Program-made: the position numbers and the translations under genes
Shown: positions 34,273 to 42,143 of the stretch, one piece after another
Layout: each line of letters starts with the position of its first letter
How positions within the stretch are numbered: position 1 is the stretch's first letter
Assembly (NCBI GenBank): GCA_001885315.1
Contig: MLPZ01000001.1
Coordinates: 186,001-250,000 of the forward strand
Origin: Treponema sp. CETP13
Lineage (GTDB): Bacteria > Spirochaetota > Spirochaetia > Treponematales > Treponemataceae
Direction: 5' to 3'
Length of the DNA: 64,000 nucleotides
The notes under the pieces: model-generated
Told to the model about the DNA's origin: nothing
Databases searched by the model: none
Seen by the model: the letters and a program-made list of their open reading frames with translations, nothing else

Positions 34273-34989
34273 ATGAAATGTCCATTTTGCAGAAAAAATG
34301 ATTTATATTCTATCTATAACACAAAAAATATGTACTGGAGATGTAAAAATTGTAATGGGATTATTAGAGATAAAAGTTTTTTATTATCTCCTCCTGAACA
34401 AAAAAAACGATATTTATATCATAATAATGATATAAATGACCCTGGTTATAAAAAATTCTTAATGGATTTTATTCAACCCATTCTTGATGAGGCAAGTCAA
34501 AATTGTTCTATCATACAAAAGCCTATTACTCGAATAATTGATTATGGTTGTGGTCCAATTAAAATAGAAACTCTTTCCAATCTCAATTGTATTTTTCAAG
34601 CACTAGTCGAAAAAAGTAATAGTGACAATCAAACCTTGTTTGCTTCTGATTGTGAGCTTTTACAATGGGATCCTTTTTTTTCTCCTAATCCAATTGCACT
34701 TAAAGATCCAGCTGACCTTGTCTGTTGTTTAGAAGTAGTTGAACATTTTGAGAATAGTAAAGATGATTTTGAATATTTAGCTAAAGCTTGCAAGGTTGGA
34801 GGAATAGTTGTAATTGGAACTATGCTTGTGCCAGATAAGGATGAAGATTTTAAAAAATGGTGGTATAAAAATGATGCCACACATGTTTCTTTTTATTCTT
34901 TAGAATCATTAAAACAGTGTGGCATTAATGTAGGACTACAATATGTAAAGGCTTTAACTGAAAGGTGTTTTATGTTTGTAAAAATATAA
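34273..34989 (+). CDS. Zinc-ribbon SAM-dependent methyltransferase
   Basis: A 238-residue class I methyltransferase. An N-terminal zinc ribbon (Cys3, Cys6, Cys24, Cys27) is followed by a Rossmann fold with the SAM-binding IIDYGCGPI, a CCLEVVEHFEN post-I region and GGIVVIGTML as strand 5. Similar proteins act on various substrates, so the target cannot be named. The gene is divergent from flaB and convergent with rdgB (2 nt between the ends). A flagellar role is possible only from position. Confidence 0.8.
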   Translation: MKCPFCRKNDLYSIYNTKNMYWRCKNCNGIIRDKSFLLSPPEQKKRYLYHNNDINDPGYKKFLMDFIQPILDEASQNCSIIQKPITRIIDYGCGPIKIETLSNLNCIFQALVEKSNSDNQTLFASDCELLQWDPFFSPNPIALKDPADLVCCLEVVEHFENSKDDFEYLAKACKVGGIVVIGTMLVPDKDEDFKKWWYKNDATHVSFYSLESLKQCGINVGLQYVKALTERCFMFVKI

Positions 34990-34991
34990 AA

Positions 34992-35651
34992 CTACAAAAG
35001 TTTTAATATTTTTCTACTAGCTTTTCCTCTGTGAGAGATTTTGTTTTTTTCATTTTCACTTAATTCTGCTATGGTTTTGCCATATTCAGGAAGATAAATT
35101 ATTGGGTCGTATCCAAACCCCCCATCTCCTCGTTGTTCGTGTATGTTTTCAATAAGCTGTCCCTGAAAAATTTCTTGAACACAATAGAAAGTATCTTTTT
35201 CTAAATATACAGTCATTGCACATACATAATAACAGCTTCGCAGAGCCATTCGTTCATTTTTTGTCATCGAAGATAGAGCAGATCCATATTTATCATTTAG
35301 TACTTTATCAGTATGTGCTAGAAGCATACGGTTTTGCTCGTCTTGAGGTATATCATGACTTCCAGGAAATCCTTGTGGATGTTCAATTCCTGCATATCTT
35401 GCTGAATAAATACCTGGTATACCTTCTAAAATATCTACACAAAGACCTGAATCGTCAGCAATAACAGGTTTATGTACAATGTTCCACAAAGCTTTAGATT
35501 TTATAAGACTATTTTCAGAAAAAGTTTTACCATTTTCTATTGGGTTAAAATTTATATTTTTGTCAGAAGGAATGTATATTGTATAGTCTTTACATATATT
35601 AGCCATTTCAATTTTTTTGTTTAGGTTCCCTGTTGCCATATATAGTATCAT
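34992..35651 (-). CDS. rdgB: Non-canonical purine NTP pyrophosphatase (HAM1/RdgB)
   Basis: Removes ITP, dITP and XTP from the nucleotide pool. The 219 residues carry ATGNLNKKIEM (the SGNxxKxxE motif), FSENSLIKSKALW, IADDSGLCVD, GIPGIYSARYAG, GDGGFGYDPI and KISHRGKA. It overlaps the preceding sigma-like gene by 44 nt, an unusually long overlap on the same strand, which suggests translational coupling. An inserted segment around residues 85-125 makes it longer than the usual 195-205. Confidence 0.95.
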   Translation of the reverse strand: MILYMATGNLNKKIEMANICKDYTIYIPSDKNINFNPIENGKTFSENSLIKSKALWNIVHKPVIADDSGLCVDILEGIPGIYSARYAGIEHPQGFPGSHDIPQDEQNRMLLAHTDKVLNDKYGSALSSMTKNERMALRSCYYVCAMTVYLEKDTFYCVQEIFQGQLIENIHEQRGDGGFGYDPIIYLPEYGKTIAELSENEKNKISHRGKASRKILKLL

Positions 35652-36561
35652 GCTCTAATAATATACCATTTAATAACTTTTGGCTATTCGTCGGGTCTTT
35701 ATATTTATGAAGTATATAATAAACTTGATCTTCACTGATTTGTAATAAATTTGCTATTTCATGATTTCTTGGGCATAGATAAGATGGTTTTGGTTTGTTT
35801 GTAATCATTGTTATCCACCTTTTTTTGTGAAATTGGTAAGCTTTTAATCTTGTTTCGTATGTATATGTACCTTTTTCTTGGTATTGTAATTCATGAAAAC
35901 TTCTGTTTTTTAAGAGAAACTCTCGATTAATTTGTTGCATTTTTTTTCTATATCTCTCAATTCTTGGTTTTAATGATTCTTTAACAAGAGTACACATTTT
36001 TTCAATTTCTTCAGCTGACAATTTAGTATAATATGATATTTTTTTTATCATATCTGGATTTATGTAATAGGATGATTTTAGCGTAATAACAAGTATTATT
36101 CTGGATAAATTATTATTTATTAATTCTTTATTTACATAAAAGTTTTTTTGGGGAAATAATATTTGTTTTTCATACGCATTATTTGTAATACTCGATATGA
36201 CTTCATCAATAGGGTTTATATCATTTTGGTTATAAGTGAAATTACGGCAATAATCAGTACTAATAGTTTCTGTTGCTTGTTTGCGATAGTATTCTCTAAA
36301 ACAACGAGTTCGTAATCCTTTTATTGTAGCAGCAAGATATGTTACAAAACTCCCATATTTTGGATCGTATTTATTTAGAATAGATTCCAGAGAGTTGTGC
36401 AATAAAATAATCAAATTACTTTGTAAATCTTCTGGTAGATTTTGTAATTGAAAGTATTTTTTGTTCTTAAATACTAATTCAATAATTTGATTGCGACAAA
36501 CATCCAATGTGCATGTTTTCTTTTTGTACACTTGGTAACAATTAAATAATTTTGTTTTCAT
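35608..36561 (-). CDS. Sigma-factor-like protein behind a sigma54 promoter
   Basis: A 317-residue basic protein. Residues about 45-95 (SLESILNKYDPKYGSFVTYL, then IKGLRTRCFREYYRKQ) resemble region 2 of sigma70-family factors, where a FDP-x-x-GSF-x-x-YA signature precedes the DNA-melting helix. A C-terminal helix-turn-helix (HEIANLLQISEDQVYYILHK, about 260-285) resembles region 4. The middle segment is not recognisable. GAGGAG precedes the ATG and a sigma54 promoter lies just upstream. It could be an atypical sigma factor, an anti-sigma-like regulator or a DNA-binding protein that merely resembles one. Confidence 0.55.
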   Translation of the reverse strand: MKTKLFNCYQVYKKKTCTLDVCRNQIIELVFKNKKYFQLQNLPEDLQSNLIILLHNSLESILNKYDPKYGSFVTYLAATIKGLRTRCFREYYRKQATETISTDYCRNFTYNQNDINPIDEVISSITNNAYEKQILFPQKNFYVNKELINNNLSRIILVITLKSSYYINPDMIKKISYYTKLSAEEIEKMCTLVKESLKPRIERYRKKMQQINREFLLKNRSFHELQYQEKGTYTYETRLKAYQFHKKRWITMITNKPKPSYLCPRNHEIANLLQISEDQVYYILHKYKDPTNSQKLLNGILLEHDTIYGNREPKQKN

Positions 36562-36590
36562 AAAGGCTCCTCACTTTTTTAAAAAAAAGA

Positions 36591-36608
36591 AGCAATTTTT
36601 GTGCCAAG
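36591..36608 (-). promoter_or_regulatory. Sigma54 (RpoN) promoter, -24/-12
   Basis: On the minus strand TTGGCAC-AAAAA-TTGCT (within 36608-36591) matches the RpoN consensus YTGGCACGRNNNTTGCW with correct GG-to-GC spacing of 10 bp. The start site would be near 36581, giving a leader of about 20 nt with GAGGAG before the ATG at 36561. Confidence 0.8.
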
Positions 36609-36868
36609 TGCATTAATAAAAGTTTAATTTTTTGTATTATAAATAAATATTTTCTTAAAATTAATAGATTGTGTTCCAAAATGTTTTATTTTGATAAATA
36701 AATTATTATAATTAGTTTTTTTTCTATGTTAATTAATTAAAATTCTATTCTTATATTGTAATCCTTTGAAAAATTCAATTAAATAATTAAAAACCTTTGA
36801 AATTTATAAGAAGAATATTTAAACCCTTGTAAAAAATATAGAACACACAAAAATATTTGAAAGATAAT
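36609..36868. other. AT-rich gene-free region upstream of the sigma54 promoter
   Basis: About 260 bp, very AT-rich, no gene. It repeats CTTTGAAA-like words (36763, 36793, 36890) and could hold enhancer-binding sites for an RpoN activator, but I cannot define one. Confidence 0.4.
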
Positions 36869-37858
36869 TTAATTATTCTGGAAAATCTTTGAAAACTCTT
36901 TTATAATTTGAGGCTTTAAAGTGTCAATTTTAGCTTTTGTAGAGAGACCAGAAGCATTTTTATGCCCCCCACCACCAAAAACGCTTGCAATAGCACTAAC
37001 ATCAATCATATCTTTAGAGCGAAGCCCCACGGTGCAATGTGTTAAGGATTCTTGTCGTATAAAAACGACTGCTTCAACATTTTCAACAGTTAATAACATT
37101 GAATATAGAGCATCAGAATCTCGACCTTCTTTAGCAAGCTTTCGAGTATCGGACATTTTTTCATAAGTTATTATAAGTCGTCCATCAAAATATTGTTCCG
37201 CTCTGTCAAGCATAATACCTAAAAGTTTTCGTGTGTTAAATGGTTTTCCGCTTGTGATATAATCATACGTTTTGCGAGGACTTGCGCCTGCTTCTACTAA
37301 TCGTGCGAGAGCTTTAAATATTTCTGAACTCGAAGAGTCTAAAAATCTAAAAAATCCAGTATCTGTCGATATTCCTAAAAAAAGGATTTTAGCAGTTTCT
37401 TCTGGGATAGTATCACATTCGTGTTCGTAAATTTGTTGTATTAGATATGCAGTTGCAGGAGAAAGAGGGTCAATTATTGAACTTTTGGGATCTCCTTTCC
37501 CTGTTTTATGATGATCTATGATAAAAGTATCAAAATTTTGAATTTTTTGTGCTAAATCTCCAATGCGTTGGGTTTCAGAGCAATCAACGATAAATAAACC
37601 AGTTCTTTCTTTTTTTGAGGTAAGTGGTTTTATATCAGCAGCAAAGTATTTCTCGAACTTTTTTGTTTCAGGTCTTTTAAATGGGCCTTCATTTATTATT
37701 AAGATAGGTTTATTGTATGTTCTTAACAAATTACCGAGTGCTAGGGAACTAGCGATGCAATCTCCATCTGGTTCTTTATGCCCCGCAATGATAAAAGCAT
37801 CGTGAGAAGATACAAAATTTGTAAAATTAGAAAATTGTTGTTCAGTTATGAGTTTCAT
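36869..37858 (-). CDS. nrnA: DHH-family phosphoesterase (NrnA type)
   Basis: Predicted nano-RNase and 3'-phosphoadenosine-5'-phosphate phosphatase. The 329 residues show the DHH motifs GHKEPDGDCIASSLAL, LFIVDCSETQRIGDL, IDHHKTG (the DHH itself) and the C-terminal DHHA1 signature GGGHKNASGLS. No signal peptide. The gene stands alone upstream of the sigma-like gene. A role as a cyclic di-AMP or pApA phosphodiesterase is also possible for this family. Confidence 0.92.
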   Translation of the reverse strand: MKLITEQQFSNFTNFVSSHDAFIIAGHKEPDGDCIASSLALGNLLRTYNKPILIINEGPFKRPETKKFEKYFAADIKPLTSKKERTGLFIVDCSETQRIGDLAQKIQNFDTFIIDHHKTGKGDPKSSIIDPLSPATAYLIQQIYEHECDTIPEETAKILFLGISTDTGFFRFLDSSSSEIFKALARLVEAGASPRKTYDYITSGKPFNTRKLLGIMLDRAEQYFDGRLIITYEKMSDTRKLAKEGRDSDALYSMLLTVENVEAVVFIRQESLTHCTVGLRSKDMIDVSAIASVFGGGGHKNASGLSTKAKIDTLKPQIIKEFSKIFQNN

Positions 37859-37928
37859 GAAAAATCCTTTATGAGTAATGTAGATAAATAAAAAAAGCGT
37901 TTATGACAATGTATGTAAGTTAAATAAA

Positions 37929-39167
37929 TTATTTTATTGTTAATAAGTCCTTTTGAGGTACTGGTAAGCTATTAAATGAACGAAATCGTTTACCTGATAT
38001 TATGGGTTGTCCATCTTGAATGTAAATATCAATTTCTGTACGCATTCCTTCATTACTACTATAAATGCCTGGTTCTACAGAAAAGCAACTTCCTTCAAGA
38101 AGAGTTCGTTTATCGGGAAATTCAACACTATCAAGATTAACACCAGATCCATGGCAATCGGTATCAATGCCATGACCTGTTCTATGGCGTATATTATTTT
38201 CATAACCGTCATTAATAAGGCTTTCTCGAACAATTTTGTCGAGAGAAAAACCTGTCTGTTGTTTTAATGTATTGTTATTTGAAGACTCTAATAGTTTTTT
38301 GTAAACTAAATCACGTGCTTTTGTAAGATTATAAAAGTCATTTTTTTGTTTTTCACTAGGTGCAGAAGAAAAAACACCTACCCAAGAAATGTCGGCATAT
38401 ATAGAATTTTCTGGTGATATTGTTCCATCTATTCCTGTTGCAACCGTTTCTTTTGCCCAAATGTCAAATTGAATTAAATCTCCTTCTGTTGCGCGTAACC
38501 CTCTTGTTTGAGAAATCTCGTAATGAGGGTTTCCTGTGTTTTTACCAAATGCCACTATAGGTGGATGATCTGTAACAAGATTATATTCTTCAAAACACTG
38601 CATAATAAATGATTCAAGTGTTTTTTCATACAAAGGTTCCTTTTTTTTATATGCTTTGCAAACTAAATCCCAAGTACGTTGAACAATAGTGTAAAGAAGA
38701 GTTGCTGCACGTTCATGGCTTTGAATTCCTTTCGTACTAAGAATCCCTTTGCATCGTTGAATAAGCGGGGCTGCTGTTGTTGTTTTTATACCTGAGTCAT
38801 GAAGTAATTTAAGAAACCCACCGTCCATAGTTGAAATTTCAGCATTATAACAATCAGAAAGAACAGCGAAATTTAATCCATTAAGCTCTTTTAAATATTC
38901 CTCTAGTTTCTCTATAGCATAATAGTATTTTGCATCACCTGGTAAGCTGTTAAGTACATTTGGCTCTATAGAGTGGAGTATTTTTAGGGGTTTTTTATTT
39001 GTAAAAATAATATAAACCCAACGTCGTGTGGAAATTGTATTATCTAATTTTAAAAGAGAGTCTGTAAGAGCATCATGATGGGAAAAATTAGAAAAAAACC
39101 ATCCGTCCAAATTTGAACGAACAGATTCTTCTTTTAGTGCTGAGGTGAATAGTGTGATATCAGTCAT
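37929..39167 (-). CDS. M24 family aminopeptidase P-like metallopeptidase
   Basis: A 412-residue creatinase-fold peptidase, likely Xaa-Pro aminopeptidase. The metal ligands are visible: LIQFDIWAKE (Asp), IYADISWVGV (Asp), RTGHGIDTDCHG (His), FSVEPGIYS (Glu) and GMRTEIDIY (Glu). The substrate-binding N-terminal domain (about 1-190) is divergent. The gene is followed after 2 nt by a small exported-protein gene and then argF. Confidence 0.85.
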   Translation of the reverse strand: MTDITLFTSALKEESVRSNLDGWFFSNFSHHDALTDSLLKLDNTISTRRWVYIIFTNKKPLKILHSIEPNVLNSLPGDAKYYYAIEKLEEYLKELNGLNFAVLSDCYNAEISTMDGGFLKLLHDSGIKTTTAAPLIQRCKGILSTKGIQSHERAATLLYTIVQRTWDLVCKAYKKKEPLYEKTLESFIMQCFEEYNLVTDHPPIVAFGKNTGNPHYEISQTRGLRATEGDLIQFDIWAKETVATGIDGTISPENSIYADISWVGVFSSAPSEKQKNDFYNLTKARDLVYKKLLESSNNNTLKQQTGFSLDKIVRESLINDGYENNIRHRTGHGIDTDCHGSGVNLDSVEFPDKRTLLEGSCFSVEPGIYSSNEGMRTEIDIYIQDGQPIISGKRFRSFNSLPVPQKDLLTIK

Positions 39168-39169
39168 TA

Positions 39170-39634
39170 TTAGTATTGCATAATAAAATTTTCGTCGGCT
39201 AGATAGGCATCAAGGTTATCTTGTTTCCAAACTCCCCAAATATCGTCATCTCGATTAGGTGGAACAGATAATTTAACGAAAGCGAATTTTCCATCTTTAT
39301 AAAAAACAGTCATAAAAGAACCAAACTTTGCTGGTAAGCTTCGAATTCTACCTCTATCATCGAATTGAGAAAACCATTCCTTAGGAAATGCAACTTTTGA
39401 AATATCCCATTCACCACTTTGATACATTACAAGATATGAATGAGGAGCATCGTATATTTTTAATATAGTTGCATTTTGATAGGTCATATTTGAAGCTTTA
39501 TCTGCAGGGATTTCTTTAGAAACTTTTACTGTAGAATTTGCTTTAGCTGAACTAGAATCAGTGGCATTTGCTTGAGAAAATGTTAGTGCTATAGATGCAC
39601 AAATCATAACTACCATTAAAATTGTTTTCTTCAT
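39170..39634 (-). CDS. Small exported protein of unknown function
   Basis: A 154-residue protein with a clear signal peptide (MKKTILMVVMICASIALTFSQA) and an Ala/Ser/Lys-rich linker. The folded part is beta-rich and includes SYLVMYQSGEWDISKVAFP and FGSFMTVFYKDGKFAFVKLS. No known domain. It lies 2 nt before the M24 gene and downstream of argF on the same strand. Confidence 0.75.
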   Translation of the reverse strand: MKKTILMVVMICASIALTFSQANATDSSSAKANSTVKVSKEIPADKASNMTYQNATILKIYDAPHSYLVMYQSGEWDISKVAFPKEWFSQFDDRGRIRSLPAKFGSFMTVFYKDGKFAFVKLSVPPNRDDDIWGVWKQDNLDAYLADENFIMQY

Positions 39635-39657
39635 CTCGAATCTCCTAGTAAAATGTT

Positions 39658-40608
39658 TTATATTAATGCAAGCATAATTGCTTTTATAGTATGTTTTCTG
39701 TTTTCAGCTTGATCCCATACTTTGCTAGATTGTCCTTCAAATATTTCTTCAGTTACTTCTTCACCTTTTATTGCAGGTAAACAATGTAAGAAGATTGTAT
39801 TATCTTTACCCGTTAATTTCATAAGTTTTTTGTTTACCTGGTATGGAGCAAGAAGAGTTTGTCGAGTTTGTTTTTGTGACTCTTCTCCCATCGATGTCCA
39901 TACATCAGTATAAATACAATCTGCATTTTTTACAAGTAAAACATTTTCAGATATTGTTATTTTTGCTCCTGATGCTTTTGCAAATGGCGTACATGTATTG
40001 ATCAATTCTTGAGATGGGAAAAGTTCTTTAGGGCTAATTATAATAAAATTAATTCCTAATTTTGCACATATAATCATAAGAGAAACAGCCATATTATTTC
40101 TACCATCTCCACAGTAGGCGAGTGTAAGACCTTTTAAATAGCCAAAGTTTTCTTTTAGAGTAAGAACATCGGCAAGTACTTGTGTCGGATGGAATTCATC
40201 CGTTAATCCGTTTATTACAGGAATCTTTGAAAATTCTGCCAATTTTTCTACATGTTCTTGTTTGAATCCTCGAAATTCAATTGCATTATACATACGACCA
40301 AGTACTCGTGCAGTATCTTGAACGCTTTCTTTTCCCCCCAGTTGTATGTCCTGGGTTGAAAGAAAAGCCGGGTATCCACCTTCTTCTCCAAAAGCTGTTT
40401 CAAAAGAACTTCTTGTTCTTGTTGATCTTTTTTCAAAAATAAGTGCAATTGTTTTTCCTACAAAACGTTGGTGAACTTCACCTTTATGTGCTTCGGCTTT
40501 TACTTGTTCTGCTATTGCAAGAATTGTTAAAATTTCATCTGGTTCCCAAGTAAGCCATGTTAAAAGTGATCTACCTTTAAATGGAGCATCAAATTTTTCT
40601 CTTATCAT
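39658..40608 (-). CDS. argF: Ornithine carbamoyltransferase
   Basis: Transfers carbamoyl between carbamoyl phosphate and ornithine, either for arginine synthesis or, in anaerobes, in reverse in the arginine deiminase pathway. The 316 residues carry FEKRSTRTRSSFE (carbamoyl phosphate binding), FHPTQVLAD, and FLHCLPAIKGEE (ornithine loop with the catalytic Cys). No other arg or arc gene is adjacent, so biosynthetic or catabolic use cannot be decided. Confidence 0.96.
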   Translation of the reverse strand: MIREKFDAPFKGRSLLTWLTWEPDEILTILAIAEQVKAEAHKGEVHQRFVGKTIALIFEKRSTRTRSSFETAFGEEGGYPAFLSTQDIQLGGKESVQDTARVLGRMYNAIEFRGFKQEHVEKLAEFSKIPVINGLTDEFHPTQVLADVLTLKENFGYLKGLTLAYCGDGRNNMAVSLMIICAKLGINFIIISPKELFPSQELINTCTPFAKASGAKITISENVLLVKNADCIYTDVWTSMGEESQKQTRQTLLAPYQVNKKLMKLTGKDNTIFLHCLPAIKGEEVTEEIFEGQSSKVWDQAENRKHTIKAIMLALI

Positions 40609-40665
40609 ATTAACCCCTTATTGTACTATTTCTTCTGATTGCTAATTCTAGCAGATATTTAAAAC

Positions 40666-40700
40666 AAAAAAAGGACTGTTCAATGAACAATCCTTTTTTT
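40666..40700 (-). terminator. Terminator of tRNA-CAT
   Basis: Stem AAAAAAAGGA (40666-40675) with TCCTTTTTTT (40691-40700), extended by TGTTCA/TGAACA inside. It lies just downstream of the tRNA on the minus strand and ends in U residues. Confidence 0.88.
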
Positions 40701-40702
40701 TA

Positions 40703-40775
40703 TAGCGGCAATGGGACTTGAACCTATGACCGTTCGGATATGAGCCGAGTGCTCTACCAACTGAGCTATACCGCC
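40703..40775 (-). tRNA. tRNA with anticodon CAT (probably elongator Met)
   Basis: Acceptor GGCGGTA with TGCCGCT, D arm GCTC..GAGC, anticodon loop CTCATAT (anticodon CAT), T arm ATAGG-TTCAAGT-CCCAT. It lacks the mispaired first acceptor position and GGG/CCC anticodon stem of initiators. A tRNA-Ile2 with lysidine-modified CAT cannot be fully excluded. The top base pair of the anticodon stem is a C-A mismatch. Confidence 0.9.
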
Positions 40776-40855
40776 ATAACGATATTTATACTATAAGATA
40801 TTTTTATTTGTGTCAATATAAGAATGTGCGTTTATTTAAAAAAAATAGTTTTTTA

Positions 40856-41569
40856 TTAACGTAATTTTGCATTTGGTATAATAGCTTTTGCCTGAGAAAT
40901 AAGAGATTCTACTTCACTGTTGGTGTATGTTGAAATGCTGTTATACGCTTTATTTATACAGTTTTCTGCTCGAAATTCTGCAAACTGCCATGATGCATCT
41001 TTAGGAAGTAGTTGTGCTATAGCTTCGATATCTTTGCTAGCGATGAGTGGGGGAACAAGAACTGTCCTAAATTCCCGATTTTCAGGAGCCATTCTAGAAA
41101 CGATTGATATTGATTGTTGTATGTTTTTTGTGTAGTTAATATTGCTTTCTTTGGCTCTTGCTAGTTCCTTATATCTTTCAGGTGCTGTTTTTACATCAAG
41201 AGCAACAAAGTTTGGGGTTGTTTCCGGTTTCTCAAAAAGCTGTTCTAATCGCTCCGGTAGCATTCCGTTTGTGTCAAGTTTAACGCTAATACCTATTTTT
41301 TTTATTTCGGCTATAAATTCAGGAAGTTCTTTGTGTATAAGAGGCTCTCCACCTGAGAGTGTTATACCTCCAAGAACAGCTTTGCGTTTTTGTAAATGTG
41401 CAATTACTTCTTTAGGACTCGTAGAATCTTCATTTGGCAAAGTGTTCTCTACGAGTTCTACATTGTAACAATAGGGGCAATATAAGTTGCAACCACTCAT
41501 AAAATAAGCGGCTGCAACTTTACCTGGATAATCAACAAGTGTAGTTTTTACTAGTACGCCACGTATCAT
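40856..41569 (-). CDS. nrdG: Anaerobic ribonucleotide reductase activating enzyme
   Basis: Radical SAM enzyme that generates the glycyl radical of class III ribonucleotide reductase. The 237 residues contain MSGCNLYCPYCYN (CxxxCxxC iron-sulfur motif), GITLSGGEPL and VKLDTNGMLP. Its ATG overlaps the stop of the preceding glycyl-radical gene in TAATG. It is the last gene of the nrdR-nrdD-grd-nrdG operon. Confidence 0.95.
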   Translation of the reverse strand: MIRGVLVKTTLVDYPGKVAAAYFMSGCNLYCPYCYNVELVENTLPNEDSTSPKEVIAHLQKRKAVLGGITLSGGEPLIHKELPEFIAEIKKIGISVKLDTNGMLPERLEQLFEKPETTPNFVALDVKTAPERYKELARAKESNINYTKNIQQSISIVSRMAPENREFRTVLVPPLIASKDIEAIAQLLPKDASWQFAEFRAENCINKAYNSISTYTNSEVESLISQAKAIIPNAKLR

Positions 41570-42120
41570 TATGCGATTTTTTTTACCAAATTTTCTAATT
41601 CTTTTGTTGAATGTGCTCTACCAATTTCATTTGTGCCATTAAATAAAATAACAGTAGGAGCAGCAAATACGCCAAGTTCAGAAGCTCGTGCTAGTCCTTC
41701 GTCAGAATCAACATCAATATTTATTATATCATCTGTAATTTTTTTTAGAAGATCTCTAACAGGAGGGCAGTTAGGGCATGTTTTTCGTGAAAAAAATTCA
41801 TAATGTAATGATGAAACGTTTTCCTTTGAAGTAAGATCTTCTGTGTTAGTAGGGGTATTTTCTTCTACTTTATCAAAAAGTGTTGCTTCTGGGGTGTTTG
41901 AAACCTCTATGGTAAGTTTTGATTCTGTTTCTTTATTATCTATTTCATAAAGTTTTCGTTGTGTGTATTCTTCAGCCTTACCTTTATTCCAGTTTCTAAC
42001 AGGTCTATAATATCCTACTATACGTGCATATACTTCGGAATCAGTTCCGTGTACATTTCTGATTTCCTCTTTTTTTGAAGCAATTTCTGCTTCAATTTCT
42101 GCTAATGAATTTGTTGTCAT
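41569..42120 (-). CDS. Detached NrdD glycyl-radical domain fused to a thioredoxin-like domain
   Basis: A 183-residue protein with two parts. Residues about 29-60 (YARIVGYYRPVRNWNKGKAE) match the C-terminal glycyl-radical segment of class III reductases, with Gly36 as the expected radical site. After an acidic linker, residues about 105-183 form a thioredoxin-fold with CPNC (115-118) and a likely cis-Pro (FAAPTVILF). It has its own GGGAGG and ATG, 23 nt after the nrdD stop, so it is a separate protein. It probably completes NrdD in trans and brings its reductant. That is inference from motifs and position. Confidence 0.7.
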   Translation of the reverse strand: MTTNSLAEIEAEIASKKEEIRNVHGTDSEVYARIVGYYRPVRNWNKGKAEEYTQRKLYEIDNKETESKLTIEVSNTPEATLFDKVEENTPTNTEDLTSKENVSSLHYEFFSRKTCPNCPPVRDLLKKITDDIINIDVDSDEGLARASELGVFAAPTVILFNGTNEIGRAHSTKELENLVKKIA

Positions 42121-42143
42121 AATAAATACCTCCCAATATTAAT

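Noticed and set aside
40703-40775. Initiator tRNA-Met
   Set aside because: The first acceptor pair is not mismatched in the initiator way and the anticodon stem lacks the three consecutive G-C pairs.
41569-42143. Frameshift or sequencing error as the cause of the split nrdD
   Set aside because: The second gene has its own GGGAGG and ATG after a clear stop and a 23 nt spacer, and it carries an additional redoxin domain, so the split looks real.
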